Part shown: piece after piece, positions 44,780 through 53,823 of the stretch | How the letters are laid out: each line of letters starts with the position of its first letter | How positions within the stretch are numbered: the stretch's first letter is position 1 | NCBI GenBank assembly: GCA_947495035.1 | Contig: CANLXI010000020.1 | Location: 62,001-126,000, forward strand | DNA length: 64,000 bases | From: an uncultured Granulosicoccus sp. | GTDB taxonomy: Bacteria > Pseudomonadota > Gammaproteobacteria > Granulosicoccales > Granulosicoccaceae | Reading direction: 5' to 3' | Position numbers and translations under genes: made by a program | Notes under the pieces: generated by a model | Told to the model about the DNA's origin: nothing | Database searches by the model: none | The model's input: the letters and a program-made list of their open reading frames with translations, nothing else

Positions 44780-45973
44780 ATGGTTGAGAATGGCCCACAG
44801 GTCTCGGTTGCATGGGACAGTAGCACCACGATCGAATGGTTGCTGAAAAAGGGCAGGCTGCTGGGCAGCATTGATAAGCTCACCCATCAGCTGGGGCATC
44901 AGTTGCTGGCGGCTGGTGCGCCGCTCTGGCGCTTTCGTGTTTCCATGCGTACGCTGCACCCACTGGTCGCCGCCTCCACCTGCATCTGGGAAAGGGACGA
45001 GAAATTCATCCCGCCGGTCGAGACCGGCCATGGTGTTGAATTGCGTTCTGAATACATCGGCAGCCCCTTCGAGGCCATTGCCCGAAGCCGGTCGAGTTTT
45101 CGGCGTCGACTGGAGGGACCGTTGAGCGAAGCCGAACATACGGTGCTTCACGAGATCAAGGCCAGAGGCGGAACCGATTACTTCGGGCTGCCACTGGAAT
45201 TCACCGAAGGCGCCATGGCCATCATGGCCTGTTCTACCGATAGACCGGGTGGGTTCAGTGATACGGATCTTCTGCAAATGGAAAAGATTGCCGCGGTATT
45301 GGCGCCCATTGCGGAAGTGTTCAGCGAAAAGAAGGTCTCCTGTGCGGTAGCGAACGCCTACCTTGGCCGAAGAACCGGACAGCGCGTATTGAGCGGACAG
45401 ATTACTCGAGGCAATATCGAGAAGATCAACGCGGCAATCATGATCAGCGACGTTCGTGACTGGACGGGCATCAACATTCGCCTTCCCGGTGATGAAGCCC
45501 TGGCGTTGGTAAATCGCTATTTCGAGATTCTGGCGGACGCTGTCGAGCACAATGGTGGCGAGTTGCTGAAATTCATCGGCGACAGCATTCTGGCGATATT
45601 CCCGCTCGAAGGAGATTCCTGTCAGGCTGCGGACGTCTGCGAAAAGGCACTACTGGCTGCACAACAGGCTGTCAGAGTCGCACGCCATTCGGAACCTGCA
45701 TTGGGGCTGGATTTCGGCATCGGCATTCATTTCGGCGAGGTGTATTACGGCAATATCGGATCCAGCACCAGAATCGACTTTACGGTCATGGGGCAGGCGG
45801 TCAACACCACGGCGCGCATGGAGAGTCTGTGCAGGAAAATCAACCAGCCCATCCTGCTTTCCGAGGATTTTGCCAGCCAATTGAAGCAAGCAACGGTTCA
45901 GGTGGCCGAAGAGATGGTAAAGGGATACGCTGAACCGTTCAGGATTCTGACAACGGTTCAGGAGCAACCGTGA
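44780..45973 (+). CDS. class III adenylate/guanylate cyclase with N-terminal GAF-like region
   Basis: The 397-residue protein has an N-terminal sensory part (about 1-190, GAF-like; LSDTDLLQMEKIAAVLAPIAE-type helix) and a C-terminal class III cyclase domain. The two metal Asp are in MISDVRDWTG and LKFIGDSILAIF, and GIHFGEVYYGNIGSSTRIDFTVMGQAVNTTARME contains the usual transition-state Asn and Arg. It should make cAMP (or cGMP) in response to an unknown signal. Confidence 0.88.
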   Translation: MVENGPQVSVAWDSSTTIEWLLKKGRLLGSIDKLTHQLGHQLLAAGAPLWRFRVSMRTLHPLVAASTCIWERDEKFIPPVETGHGVELRSEYIGSPFEAIARSRSSFRRRLEGPLSEAEHTVLHEIKARGGTDYFGLPLEFTEGAMAIMACSTDRPGGFSDTDLLQMEKIAAVLAPIAEVFSEKKVSCAVANAYLGRRTGQRVLSGQITRGNIEKINAAIMISDVRDWTGINIRLPGDEALALVNRYFEILADAVEHNGGELLKFIGDSILAIFPLEGDSCQAADVCEKALLAAQQAVRVARHSEPALGLDFGIGIHFGEVYYGNIGSSTRIDFTVMGQAVNTTARMESLCRKINQPILLSEDFASQLKQATVQVAEEMVKGYAEPFRILTTVQEQP

Positions 45974-46158
45974 GTCTCGCGGCGCAATACTGAATCAGCA
46001 GATCGCTCAGGCGTTGTTCATTTTCGGGTGCTGGCAGTTGTAGTTGTCGATTGGTGCATGGTCGAAGCCAGGCCGTGCTGGATACGCTCAGCGTATTGTC
46101 TGGATCGCACTCAATTTTCGCTGCTCGGGTGAAGCCATGCTGAGCCAGGCGAGCATGA

Positions 46159-46719
46159 TCATGATGCCAGTACTCGAGAGTTCACCCATTGTTCAATGGC
46201 CTGCTCGCTGGCTTCCAGCAGTTCCGCTTGCTCGTCAGTAAAGTCCCGGAAGTCCGCTGAGCTCAATTGACCTATCCCGCATAAAACCGGCACGCCACGT
46301 TCCATGGCCAGAGCAATGACACTCGCGAAGCCCTTACCCTGAGCCTCGCTCTTGCTGAATTTGTTGACGATCAATAATTGAGCTAATGCCTCGTCGCTGG
46401 ACGTACGCAGCAGATTCTCGACCTCCCAGGCCGCCATCTCCAGTGCGCCGGTATCCAGTCGGCAGCCTTTCGATAGTGGTCCGAGGTCGGCGGAGATGGA
46501 GTATTGATTGTTCGAGCCCAGAATGCGCAGGGTCATGTCGCATCGGCTACGGTCGTGTCGTTCGACGTCACTCTGCACAGCGCCAGCCAGTCTGATGCCG
46601 CGTTCGGACAGTTGCACCGCCAGTGCGCTGAGCAAGCGGTCGACCTGACCGGCCTCGGCGGCGGGCACTCCTGCCAGAGCAAAGCCGTTGATATTCATGT
46701 CGGTTATCTGAGTGTTCAT
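46159..46719 (-). CDS. DUF2478 family protein
   Basis: The 186-residue protein resembles DUF2478 nucleotide-binding-like proteins: GIRLAGAVQSDVE, DLGPLSKGCRLDTGALEMAAW, LLIVNKFSKSEAQGKGF and GVPVLCGI. The family often accompanies molybdate uptake or metal genes; its function is not established. It is convergent with the cyclase gene. Confidence 0.75.
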   Translation of the reverse strand: MNTQITDMNINGFALAGVPAAEAGQVDRLLSALAVQLSERGIRLAGAVQSDVERHDRSRCDMTLRILGSNNQYSISADLGPLSKGCRLDTGALEMAAWEVENLLRTSSDEALAQLLIVNKFSKSEAQGKGFASVIALAMERGVPVLCGIGQLSSADFRDFTDEQAELLEASEQAIEQWVNSRVLAS

Positions 46720-47163
46720 GGGCCGATTATAGCGAAACGTGATCGCTGGTAGCCAACACAGGCATGAAGCCAGTATGTTGACGGTCGAGGATGACGGCTC
46801 TGGTACTGTTTATGTGTTGAGCGCGAGTACAGGGATTCATGGGATTTTCAGTATCTTCGCTGCGTTTTTCATGACAGGCGTGCTCTGCGAGGCAGTAGCA
46901 TGTTGATCTGCCTGGGCGCTCTCGAAATTCATTGATCAATCATGCTGGAATGCAGCAACCGTGAAGGGTGACGAGTTGTATATTTCAGGGCCTGTCCATT
47001 TGGACAGGAAGGTATCATGCTTGTAGTGTGATATATCTTTGATAAGCTTGGAGTTGTAGTTCGGTAAACAGTCGATCTTGAGAAAGACTTTCGACAATCT
47101 TCCATACCAAAAGGGTGAGTCAATATTCCGGCGAGATCATTGATCCATTACAGAGGAATTGAT
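46720..47163. other. 444-base intergenic region upstream of the metzincin gene
   Basis: No coding signal is seen. The region has lower GC than its surroundings. It contains a perfect inverted repeat at 46991-47008, CCTGTCCATTTGGACAGG (8-base arms, TT centre), 156 bases before the metzincin start: a candidate operator or leader hairpin. The metzincin ribosome site GAGGA lies at 47153-47157. Confidence 0.5.
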
Positions 47164-48435
47164 ATGAGCGGTGACATAAGATTTTGCACTGAGTTGCTGG
47201 TGAGTGATGATCAACTTGAAGAGGCCAGGCGTCTTGCAATTGCAGAGAACCCCGATAATGCGAGGCCGGTTTCTGCCAGTGGTTTGTCGAATGATGCTGA
47301 CGAGGAAACGCCCGCCCCATCACCGATGGTTTCGTCACTGGATAACGGAGACAAGGCTCTGTCGAGAGACGAGCAGGCACGCCTTGCCTTGACTCACGGC
47401 AAGAAGTGGCAGGTCGGACGCACGCTGAATATTCGCTTTCTCAATGGGAGCCGCTTCGTACAGGAGAAGGTCAAGAGGTTTGCCAGAGAATGGACATACT
47501 ATGCAAACATCAAGCTTGATTTCAACGACAGTCAGAATGCGGAAATTCGCATTTCCTTCAACAAGGGAGGATCCTACTCCAACGTTGGCACAGACGCTCT
47601 TTTGGTAGCTCAGAACAAAGAAACCATGAATTTCGGCTGGTTTGATGAACAGACTTCAGATGAGGATTTCTATCGTACGACCGTTCACGAGTTCGGGCAT
47701 GCGCTGGGCTGCATTCATGAACACCAGAATCCGTCAGTGGATATTCCATGGAACAAGCCGGCCGTGTATCGATACTACGCAAGAACCCAGAATCCTCCCT
47801 GGGATCGCGCCAAAGTAGACCTCAATATTTTCCGCAAACACAGTGTGGACTCAACCCAGTTCACTCAATTCGACCGAAACTCGATCATGTGCTACAGCAT
47901 ACCGAACGAGTTGACATACGGGAACTACGAGGTCGGGTCGAACAAGAGCATGTCCGACAAGGACAGATCGTTCATCAACCAGGCTTATCCGTTTCCGGAT
48001 CCCGGACCATTCGAATCCGGATGGTATCGATTTACCAACCGGTTCCTTGATACAGGGCGTGCACTGGATACCTACAGCAACGCCAACAACTCGCCATTCA
48101 TGGGAACTTCGGGCAGATACAGTGGCCAGTATTGGAAGATCACGCCGCTGCAGGGGAGGCCTGGATACTATCGTTTGACCAATTACTTTCTTGGCGAGGA
48201 GCGGTCACTGGACACATACAGCAATGGCAACAATGTGCCATTCATGGGACAGACCGGTAACTACAGTGGCCAGATGTGGAAATTTCTTCCCACTGGCGGT
48301 GGTTATCACCGATTGACCAACAGCTTTCTGGGAATCGGCCGTTCGCTGGACACTTACAGCAATGCCAACAACGCACCATTCATGGGTAATACCGGAAACT
48401 ATAGTGGTCAGCATTGGATGATCACGCGTATCTAG
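47164..48435 (+). CDS. metzincin-type zinc protease with three C-terminal repeats
   Basis: The 423-residue protein has the metzincin motif HExxHxxGxxH (H175, E176, H179, G182, H185) and a Met-turn (SIMCYSI), as in astacin/matrixin-like proteases. An N-terminal segment of about 80 residues may be a propeptide. Residues about 284-423 form three repeats of about 46 residues with the pattern YRLTNxFLGxxRSLDTYSNxNNxPFMG, followed by NYSGQxWK, similar in style to ricin-type beta-trefoil repeats. There is no Sec or Tat signal. GAGGA 6 bases before ATG 47164 sets the start. A metacaspase gene follows after 107 bases. Confidence 0.88.
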   Translation: MSGDIRFCTELLVSDDQLEEARRLAIAENPDNARPVSASGLSNDADEETPAPSPMVSSLDNGDKALSRDEQARLALTHGKKWQVGRTLNIRFLNGSRFVQEKVKRFAREWTYYANIKLDFNDSQNAEIRISFNKGGSYSNVGTDALLVAQNKETMNFGWFDEQTSDEDFYRTTVHEFGHALGCIHEHQNPSVDIPWNKPAVYRYYARTQNPPWDRAKVDLNIFRKHSVDSTQFTQFDRNSIMCYSIPNELTYGNYEVGSNKSMSDKDRSFINQAYPFPDPGPFESGWYRFTNRFLDTGRALDTYSNANNSPFMGTSGRYSGQYWKITPLQGRPGYYRLTNYFLGEERSLDTYSNGNNVPFMGQTGNYSGQMWKFLPTGGGYHRLTNSFLGIGRSLDTYSNANNAPFMGNTGNYSGQHWMITRI

Positions 48436-48542
48436 ACCCCCGCTCACGAACGGACTTCGGCTCTCGCCGTGCCAGGGACGGTGCGACAGAAAGCATGTGT
48501 TTTACCGTTGTGGATTTACAACCTGGCTCTGGAGATAGTCGA

Positions 48543-49619
48543 ATGAACAGGAATACGCCAAGCCCGATGGTCGCGGAGAACGAACAGGACAAGCTGTCAG
48601 AACTTCCACAGGGGTCTCCGCTCATGGAAGAGGATCAACCGGCCGAAGACCTCTCCGGTTTCAAGGGGTCTCCAGAGCTGGATGAATCGAGCGAGACGAA
48701 CTCCACGACAGGATCGGGAGGGGGTGATGAAGAGTCATTGCAGGGCTCGCCATTGATCGAATCGTCTCCGGACAAGGAAGTCCCGACAGAGCCACAGAGA
48801 GCCGGCTCTCGCCGCGCACTATGTATCGGCATCAACACCTATCCGGTCAGCCCGTTACGCGGCTGTGTCAACGATGCCGGGCGTTGGCATGACTGGTTTC
48901 AGGATAATGGGTTTCTGACTGAACCGGTATTGACCGATGCGGCAGCGACGCGTGAAGGCATTCTCGAGGCAATCAGGCGGCTGGTATCCAGTTGTGTGGC
49001 AGGAGATGTGATCGCCATTCAGTATTCCGGGCATGGTACGCAGTTGCCGGATCTGAATGGTGACGAGGCTTCTGGTGATACGCCAGGTCTTGATGAAGCA
49101 TTGGTGCCGGTCGATCATCACCGAAGCGGGTTCATCCTTGATGATGATATCGGAGACATATGCAATGGCATTCCGGCTGGTGCGAATGTGACGCTCATCA
49201 TGGACTGTTGTCACTCCGGGACAAATTCACGCGCCATGTTCAACAGTCCGATGTCGCATGCCCTTGCCGATGCACGACCTCGTTTTCTACAAGCCGATGC
49301 GGAGATGGTTGCGGTACATCTACGTACTCAGTCCGCGCAGTCCGGGTCGCGTACGATAAGTCAGCGCTCGGCGGAAGAGCAGCAGGAGATATCCTTCGCC
49401 GCCTGCCTTTCCAGTCAACTTGCCTGGGAGAGCAATGACCAGGGAGACTTCACGCGGAATGCCCTGGGTGTCTTGCAACAGCAGGGCATTGGCAAGATGA
49501 CCCACGATGAATTCCTGAAAAAGGTCAGAGATGCCTTTCCCGGCAATGCTCGCCAGAGTCCCATGCTCAGCTGTTCCGAGCAGTACCGTCAGCACGTATT
49601 GTTCGGCTCGAGAATGTAG
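48543..49619 (+). CDS. metacaspase (peptidase C14) with repeated N-terminal motif
   Basis: The 358-residue protein has the caspase fold with the dyad H164 (YSGHGTQ) and Cys in DCCHSG (C223 as the usual nucleophile). The first 88 residues are acidic and disordered-looking. They contain QGSPL or KGSPE-type units at 23-27, 41-45 and 67-71. Metacaspases cut after Arg or Lys, and R3, R87, R90 and R91 lie in or next to this prodomain. PSPMV at residues 6-10 also occurs in the metzincin N-terminus. GGAG 8 bases upstream supports ATG 48543. Confidence 0.88.
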   Translation: MNRNTPSPMVAENEQDKLSELPQGSPLMEEDQPAEDLSGFKGSPELDESSETNSTTGSGGGDEESLQGSPLIESSPDKEVPTEPQRAGSRRALCIGINTYPVSPLRGCVNDAGRWHDWFQDNGFLTEPVLTDAAATREGILEAIRRLVSSCVAGDVIAIQYSGHGTQLPDLNGDEASGDTPGLDEALVPVDHHRSGFILDDDIGDICNGIPAGANVTLIMDCCHSGTNSRAMFNSPMSHALADARPRFLQADAEMVAVHLRTQSAQSGSRTISQRSAEEQQEISFAACLSSQLAWESNDQGDFTRNALGVLQQQGIGKMTHDEFLKKVRDAFPGNARQSPMLSCSEQYRQHVLFGSRM

Positions 49620-50075
49620 AGAAAGGGGAACCGGCTCGCCATTGGCGAAACGAAATGAAACTGTTGCTGTGACGGTACCCATTTCAAGGGAGCCATCGGG
49701 ATTGATACGTGCCGCGGGGCACCAATGGAAATTGACTGTACTCAGGTGGTGCGGATCCATTGGGACATTGGCTTCATGGGTATATCGATGACCATGTTCT
49801 TGCCAACAAAGCCCGTTGCTTCTCCGGCATGGCGCTACCGGTTCGTGGTCTGGCACGAATCAGCAAGCTGATTGAATGGCAGGCGTTTGTCCGTTGATGC
49901 CTCTTGCTCATGAGTCATGGTCTTGCGGAGGGCTGCCGACCTGGTAACGGGAGTTGCATTGACGGTACACTTTCCTTGATCAAGGTCAACTGCTGTGACT
50001 TGTGAAAAACCGGTCAAAGCAGAGACAATAGCCGACTTGCCCGGGAACCACCCGTCCACGATCCATCGACAAGCA
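49620..50075. other. 456-base region between metacaspase and lactate permease genes
   Basis: I see no convincing gene. A minus-strand open frame from 49856 runs back into the metacaspase gene, with no recognisable domain. The only symmetric element near the permease is CTTGATCAAG (49975-49984), a perfect 10-base palindrome about 90 bases before the start, a candidate operator for lactate control. Confidence 0.4.
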
Positions 50076-51785
50076 ATGAACCTGACTCTACTGGCACTAC
50101 TGGCCTTCGCTCCGATCATTCTCGCTGGCATTCTACTGATAGGGATGCGCTTGCCTGCCCGATCGGCGATGCCCATCGTTTATCTGGTCACCGCGCTGAT
50201 CGCACTGTTCGCCTGGCAGATGAGCTTCAATCGTGTGCTGGCTTCGACCCTGCAAGGCCTGATTCTTACCGTGGCAATTCTGTGGATCATTTTCGGCGCC
50301 ATACTGCTGCTCAATACGCTCAAGTATTCGGGTGGTATCAAGGCAATCCGCAATGGCTTTTCCGGCGTCAGTCCGGACAGGCGGGTGCAGGCCATCATCG
50401 TCGCCTGGCTGTTCGGCTGCTTCATCGAAGGTGCTTCAGGGTTCGGAACACCGGCAGCGGTCGCTGCACCACTCATGGTGGCGTTGGGCTTTCCGGCGTT
50501 GGGGGCAGTCGTGGTCGGCATGATGATCCAGTCCACGCCGGTGTCCTTCGGGGCGGTTGGTACGCCACTGGTTGTCGGTGTCACCGGTGGTTTGAACAAG
50601 ACGGCCATTTCCGAGCAACTCGGTGGCTCGAGCCTGGGGTGGGCAGACTATTTCAATACCGTGGTCTCCGAAGTTGCCATCATCCATGGCATCGTCGGTC
50701 TGTTCATGCCACTGTTGCTGGTCATCATCATGGTGCGCTTCTTCGGCGAACGTCGTTCCTGGACTGAAGGCCTGTCGATTGCGCCCTTTGCCTTGTTCGC
50801 CGGGCTTTGCTTTGTTGTGCCGTATACGCTGGCCGGTGTGTTTCTGGGGCCTGAATTCCCATCGATGATCGGTGCCATGGTGGGCCTTGCCATTGTCGTT
50901 CCCGCAGCACGCAGGGGCTTCCTGATTCCGTCTGACCAATGGGATTTTGCTCCGTCAAACCTGTGGCCTGCCGATTGGAACGGCACGATGGAAATTCGAC
51001 TCGATGACGATCCTTCGCGGCGAAGCATATCCACGCTGATGGGCTGGGTTCCCTATGTGCTGCTGGCCGTGATACTGGTTGCCTCTCGAGCGATCGGTTC
51101 ATTCAATGATTCACTGACATCGATCAGTGTTGGTTGGGCCGACATTCTTGGCGAACAAGGTGTTTCGGGCAGCATTCAGCCGCTTTATCTGCCCGGGGGA
51201 ATCCTGCTGATGGTCGTGATCATCACCGCGTTTCTGCACCGGATGAAAGCGGCAGACCTTGGCAAGGCGGTTGCTGAATCCACGCGCACTCTTCTGGGCG
51301 CAGGCTTTGTTCTGATATTCACCATTCCCATGGTTCGCATACTCATCAATTCAGGTGTCAATGCAGCAGACATTCTGTCAATGCCAGTGGTCATGGCACA
51401 GTTCGTGGCCAACAGTGTGGGCGAGGTCTATCCGCTGTTTGCCCCTGCCATTGGTGGCCTTGGCGCTTTCATTGCCGGTTCCAATACCGTATCCAATCTG
51501 ATGCTGTCCGATTTCCAGTTCAATGTAGCTGCCAATCTGGGGCTGTCCACTGCAATGATGGTGGCTTTGCAGGCCGTTGGTGCGGCGGCCGGCAACATGA
51601 TCGCCATACACAATGTGGTCGCAGCATCGGCAACCGTGGGAATGCTGGGCCGTGAAGGTGCGACCTTGCGCATGACCATCATTCCCACTCTCTATTACTT
51701 CCTGTTTGCCGGTATTCTTGGAATGCTTGCCTTTTACAGTCTGGGCGTGAGTGATGCGCTCATGTCACTGATCAAAACCGGATAA
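50076..51785 (+). CDS. lctP: L-lactate permease (LctP family)
   Basis: The 569-residue protein has about 14 helices and family motifs GCFIEGASGFGTPAAVAAPLM and SFGAVGTPLVVGVTGG, and near the C-terminus GAFIAGSNTVSNLMLSDFQ. It imports lactate with a proton. An upstream frame to 49995 adds no membrane segment, so ATG 50076 was chosen; no strong ribosome site is visible. D-lactate dehydrogenase follows after 18 bases. Confidence 0.93.
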   Translation: MNLTLLALLAFAPIILAGILLIGMRLPARSAMPIVYLVTALIALFAWQMSFNRVLASTLQGLILTVAILWIIFGAILLLNTLKYSGGIKAIRNGFSGVSPDRRVQAIIVAWLFGCFIEGASGFGTPAAVAAPLMVALGFPALGAVVVGMMIQSTPVSFGAVGTPLVVGVTGGLNKTAISEQLGGSSLGWADYFNTVVSEVAIIHGIVGLFMPLLLVIIMVRFFGERRSWTEGLSIAPFALFAGLCFVVPYTLAGVFLGPEFPSMIGAMVGLAIVVPAARRGFLIPSDQWDFAPSNLWPADWNGTMEIRLDDDPSRRSISTLMGWVPYVLLAVILVASRAIGSFNDSLTSISVGWADILGEQGVSGSIQPLYLPGGILLMVVIITAFLHRMKAADLGKAVAESTRTLLGAGFVLIFTIPMVRILINSGVNAADILSMPVVMAQFVANSVGEVYPLFAPAIGGLGAFIAGSNTVSNLMLSDFQFNVAANLGLSTAMMVALQAVGAAAGNMIAIHNVVAASATVGMLGREGATLRMTIIPTLYYFLFAGILGMLAFYSLGVSDALMSLIKTG

Positions 51786-51803
51786 CCGAATTGCCGCTCA
51801 ACC

Positions 51804-53510
51804 ATGAATAACAACGATCTGATCAGCCGATTCCACGCCATTGCCGGCCGGCGACACGTGCATACGGACGCCCGCAAGTCGGAGCGTTTTCGCAAGGGCT
51901 TTCGGTCTGGTGAAGGAGAGGCACTGGCCGTGGTATTGCCAGGCACCTTGCTGGAATTGTGGCAAGTGCTGAAAGCGGCAGTCGAGGCGAACAAGATCGT
52001 GATCATGCAGGCTGCCAATACGGGGCTGACAGAAGGCTCGACGCCCAATGGCAGTTACGATCGGGATGTGGTCATCATCAACACGCTCAGGCTCGACAAG
52101 ATCCATCTGCTGGATCAGGGCAAGCAGGTCGTCAGTCATCCCGGAGGCACCTTGTACAAGCTGGAAAAGCTGCTCAAGCCCTTGAAGCGAGAACCGCATT
52201 CGGTCATCGGTTCATCCTGTCTGGGTGCCTCGATCGTCGGCGGTGTGTGCAACAATTCGGGCGGGTCACTGGTGCAGCGTGGGCCGGTGTATACCGAGTT
52301 GTCACTGTTCGCCCAGCGGCAGGCCGATGGCACACTGACGCTGGTAAACCATCTGGGTATCGAGCTGGGAAATACGCCCGAAGAAATGCTGGAACGGCTG
52401 GAAAAAGGGCAGTTCGACGACAAGGACGTGAACCCCGATGCCGGCAAGGCATCAACCAGTGTCTATCAGTCACGCGTTCGTGAGGTTGATGCTGCAACAC
52501 CGGCGCGCTTCAATGCCGATCCGTCGCATCTGCACGAATGCGCCGGTTGTGCCGGAAAGCTGGCCGTGTTTGCCGTGCGCCTGGATACGTTCCCGGCCAA
52601 TACCGGTGACCGAGTGTATTACCTGGGCACCAACGATCCGACGGAGCTGACGACCTTGCGCCGACGTGCCCTGGCCGAATTGCCTGAATTGCCCATCAGT
52701 GGTGAATACCTTCATCGGGATTGTTTTGATATCGCCCGTACCTATGGCAAGGACACCTTGTTGATGATCCACTGGCTGGGCACGGATTTCCTGCCACACT
52801 TCTTCTCGCTGAAAGGCCAGGTGGATGCGCGCGCCAAACGCTTGTCCTTTGTACCGGACCATTTCAGTGACAGGGTTCTGCAGTTCTTCAGTCGTCTGTT
52901 ACCGGAAGCCTTGCCGAAGCGCATGCTCGATTACCGTGATCGTTTCGAGCATCACCTGATCCTGAAGGTCGGTGCCTCGATCGCGGATGACACTGAAGCA
53001 TTGCTCAATGAGGTTCTGGGGGCTGACGGCTGGTTCGAGTGCGATGCCAGAGAGGGCAAGAAAGCCATGCTGCATCGTTTTGCAGCCGCTGGTGCGGCGG
53101 TACGTTATCAGGCAACCCATGGCGAGGAAGTGGAGGATATCATTGCGCTGGATATCGCTCTGCGACGAAACGATACCGACTGGATCGAGACGTTGCCGAA
53201 AGACATCGATGAACAGATCGTCTCCAAACTCTATTACGGTCACTTCTTCTGCCACGTATTCCATCAGGACTATATCGTGCGCAAAGGGGCGAATGCCGCG
53301 GCCATCAAGGCGAAGATGCTGGCATTGCTCAATCAGCGTGGTGCCGAATACCCGGCCGAGCACAATGTCGGACACCTGTATGAGGCGAAACCGGCACTGG
53401 CCGATTTCTACACCGATCTGGATCCGACCAACTCCTTCAATCCGGGGATCGGCAAGACATCCCGACAGCAGCGATTACCCGAACAAGTGGAAGAACTTGC
53501 CGAGTCCTGA
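51804..53510 (+). CDS. dld: quinone-dependent D-lactate dehydrogenase
   Basis: The 568-residue protein has the FAD-binding PCMH fold (AANTGLTEGSTPNGSYDRDVVIINTLRL; SHPGGTLYKLE; GASIVGGVCNNSGGSLVQRGP) and the Dld-specific C-terminal membrane-binding region (YYGHFFCHVFHQDYIVRKG). It oxidises D-lactate to pyruvate and passes electrons to quinone at the inner membrane. It is one unit with the lactate permease. Confidence 0.95.
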   Translation: MNNNDLISRFHAIAGRRHVHTDARKSERFRKGFRSGEGEALAVVLPGTLLELWQVLKAAVEANKIVIMQAANTGLTEGSTPNGSYDRDVVIINTLRLDKIHLLDQGKQVVSHPGGTLYKLEKLLKPLKREPHSVIGSSCLGASIVGGVCNNSGGSLVQRGPVYTELSLFAQRQADGTLTLVNHLGIELGNTPEEMLERLEKGQFDDKDVNPDAGKASTSVYQSRVREVDAATPARFNADPSHLHECAGCAGKLAVFAVRLDTFPANTGDRVYYLGTNDPTELTTLRRRALAELPELPISGEYLHRDCFDIARTYGKDTLLMIHWLGTDFLPHFFSLKGQVDARAKRLSFVPDHFSDRVLQFFSRLLPEALPKRMLDYRDRFEHHLILKVGASIADDTEALLNEVLGADGWFECDAREGKKAMLHRFAAAGAAVRYQATHGEEVEDIIALDIALRRNDTDWIETLPKDIDEQIVSKLYYGHFFCHVFHQDYIVRKGANAAAIKAKMLALLNQRGAEYPAEHNVGHLYEAKPALADFYTDLDPTNSFNPGIGKTSRQQRLPEQVEELAES

Positions 53511-53648
53511 TTGACGCAGGGCAGCAATCATCGAAGATGACAGTTTCGGCTCAGGAATTGCGAACTGTCTTTCGGTAACAAGGCTATCGGTAGCATCGTT
53601 CAGGATGAGGGTCTTGAGAGTCCGAGTGACAGAAAAAACCCGTTGCGA

Positions 53649-53665
53649 TGCACCAAAATGGTGCG
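53649..53665. promoter_or_regulatory. NtrC-like enhancer site
   Basis: GCACCAAAATGGTGC (53650-53664) has perfect 6-base arms and fits the NtrC consensus GCACY-N5-RGTGC. It is close to the NtrC sites in front of E. coli glnA. It lies about 160 bases before the PHA depolymerase start. Confidence 0.6.
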
Positions 53666-53742
53666 AAATAACCCTGTTTTACTAACCTTTTGGTCTCGAA
53701 ACCGCCAGAGTGGTACGTATTGACCAGAACAAATGTGAAATA

Positions 53743-53793
53743 TTGGCACTACACTCTTTCCCAAGATTGACATTCGTCAATGTTGCATTGCAA
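53743..53793 (+). promoter_or_regulatory. promoter-proximal motifs of the PHA depolymerase gene
   Basis: TTGGCACT (53743-53750) is a good sigma-54 -24 element, but the matching -12 (CTCTTTC) is poor. Downstream are two inverted repeats: ATTGAC-ATTC-GTCAAT (53766-53781) and TTGCA-T-TGCAA (53783-53793). The second contains TGC-ATT-GCA, similar to PhaR-type operators. The 313-base gap holds no gene. Confidence 0.4.
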
Positions 53794-53823
53794 TATATGA
53801 CAATTACATGACTGGAGTGCTGA

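Noticed and set aside
46991..47008. Rho-independent terminator
   Set aside because: No T-run on either side, the loop is only 2 bases and no gene ends nearby.
49320..49856. Minus-strand open frame overlapping the metacaspase end
   Set aside because: It runs antisense through the caspase domain and has no domain of its own.
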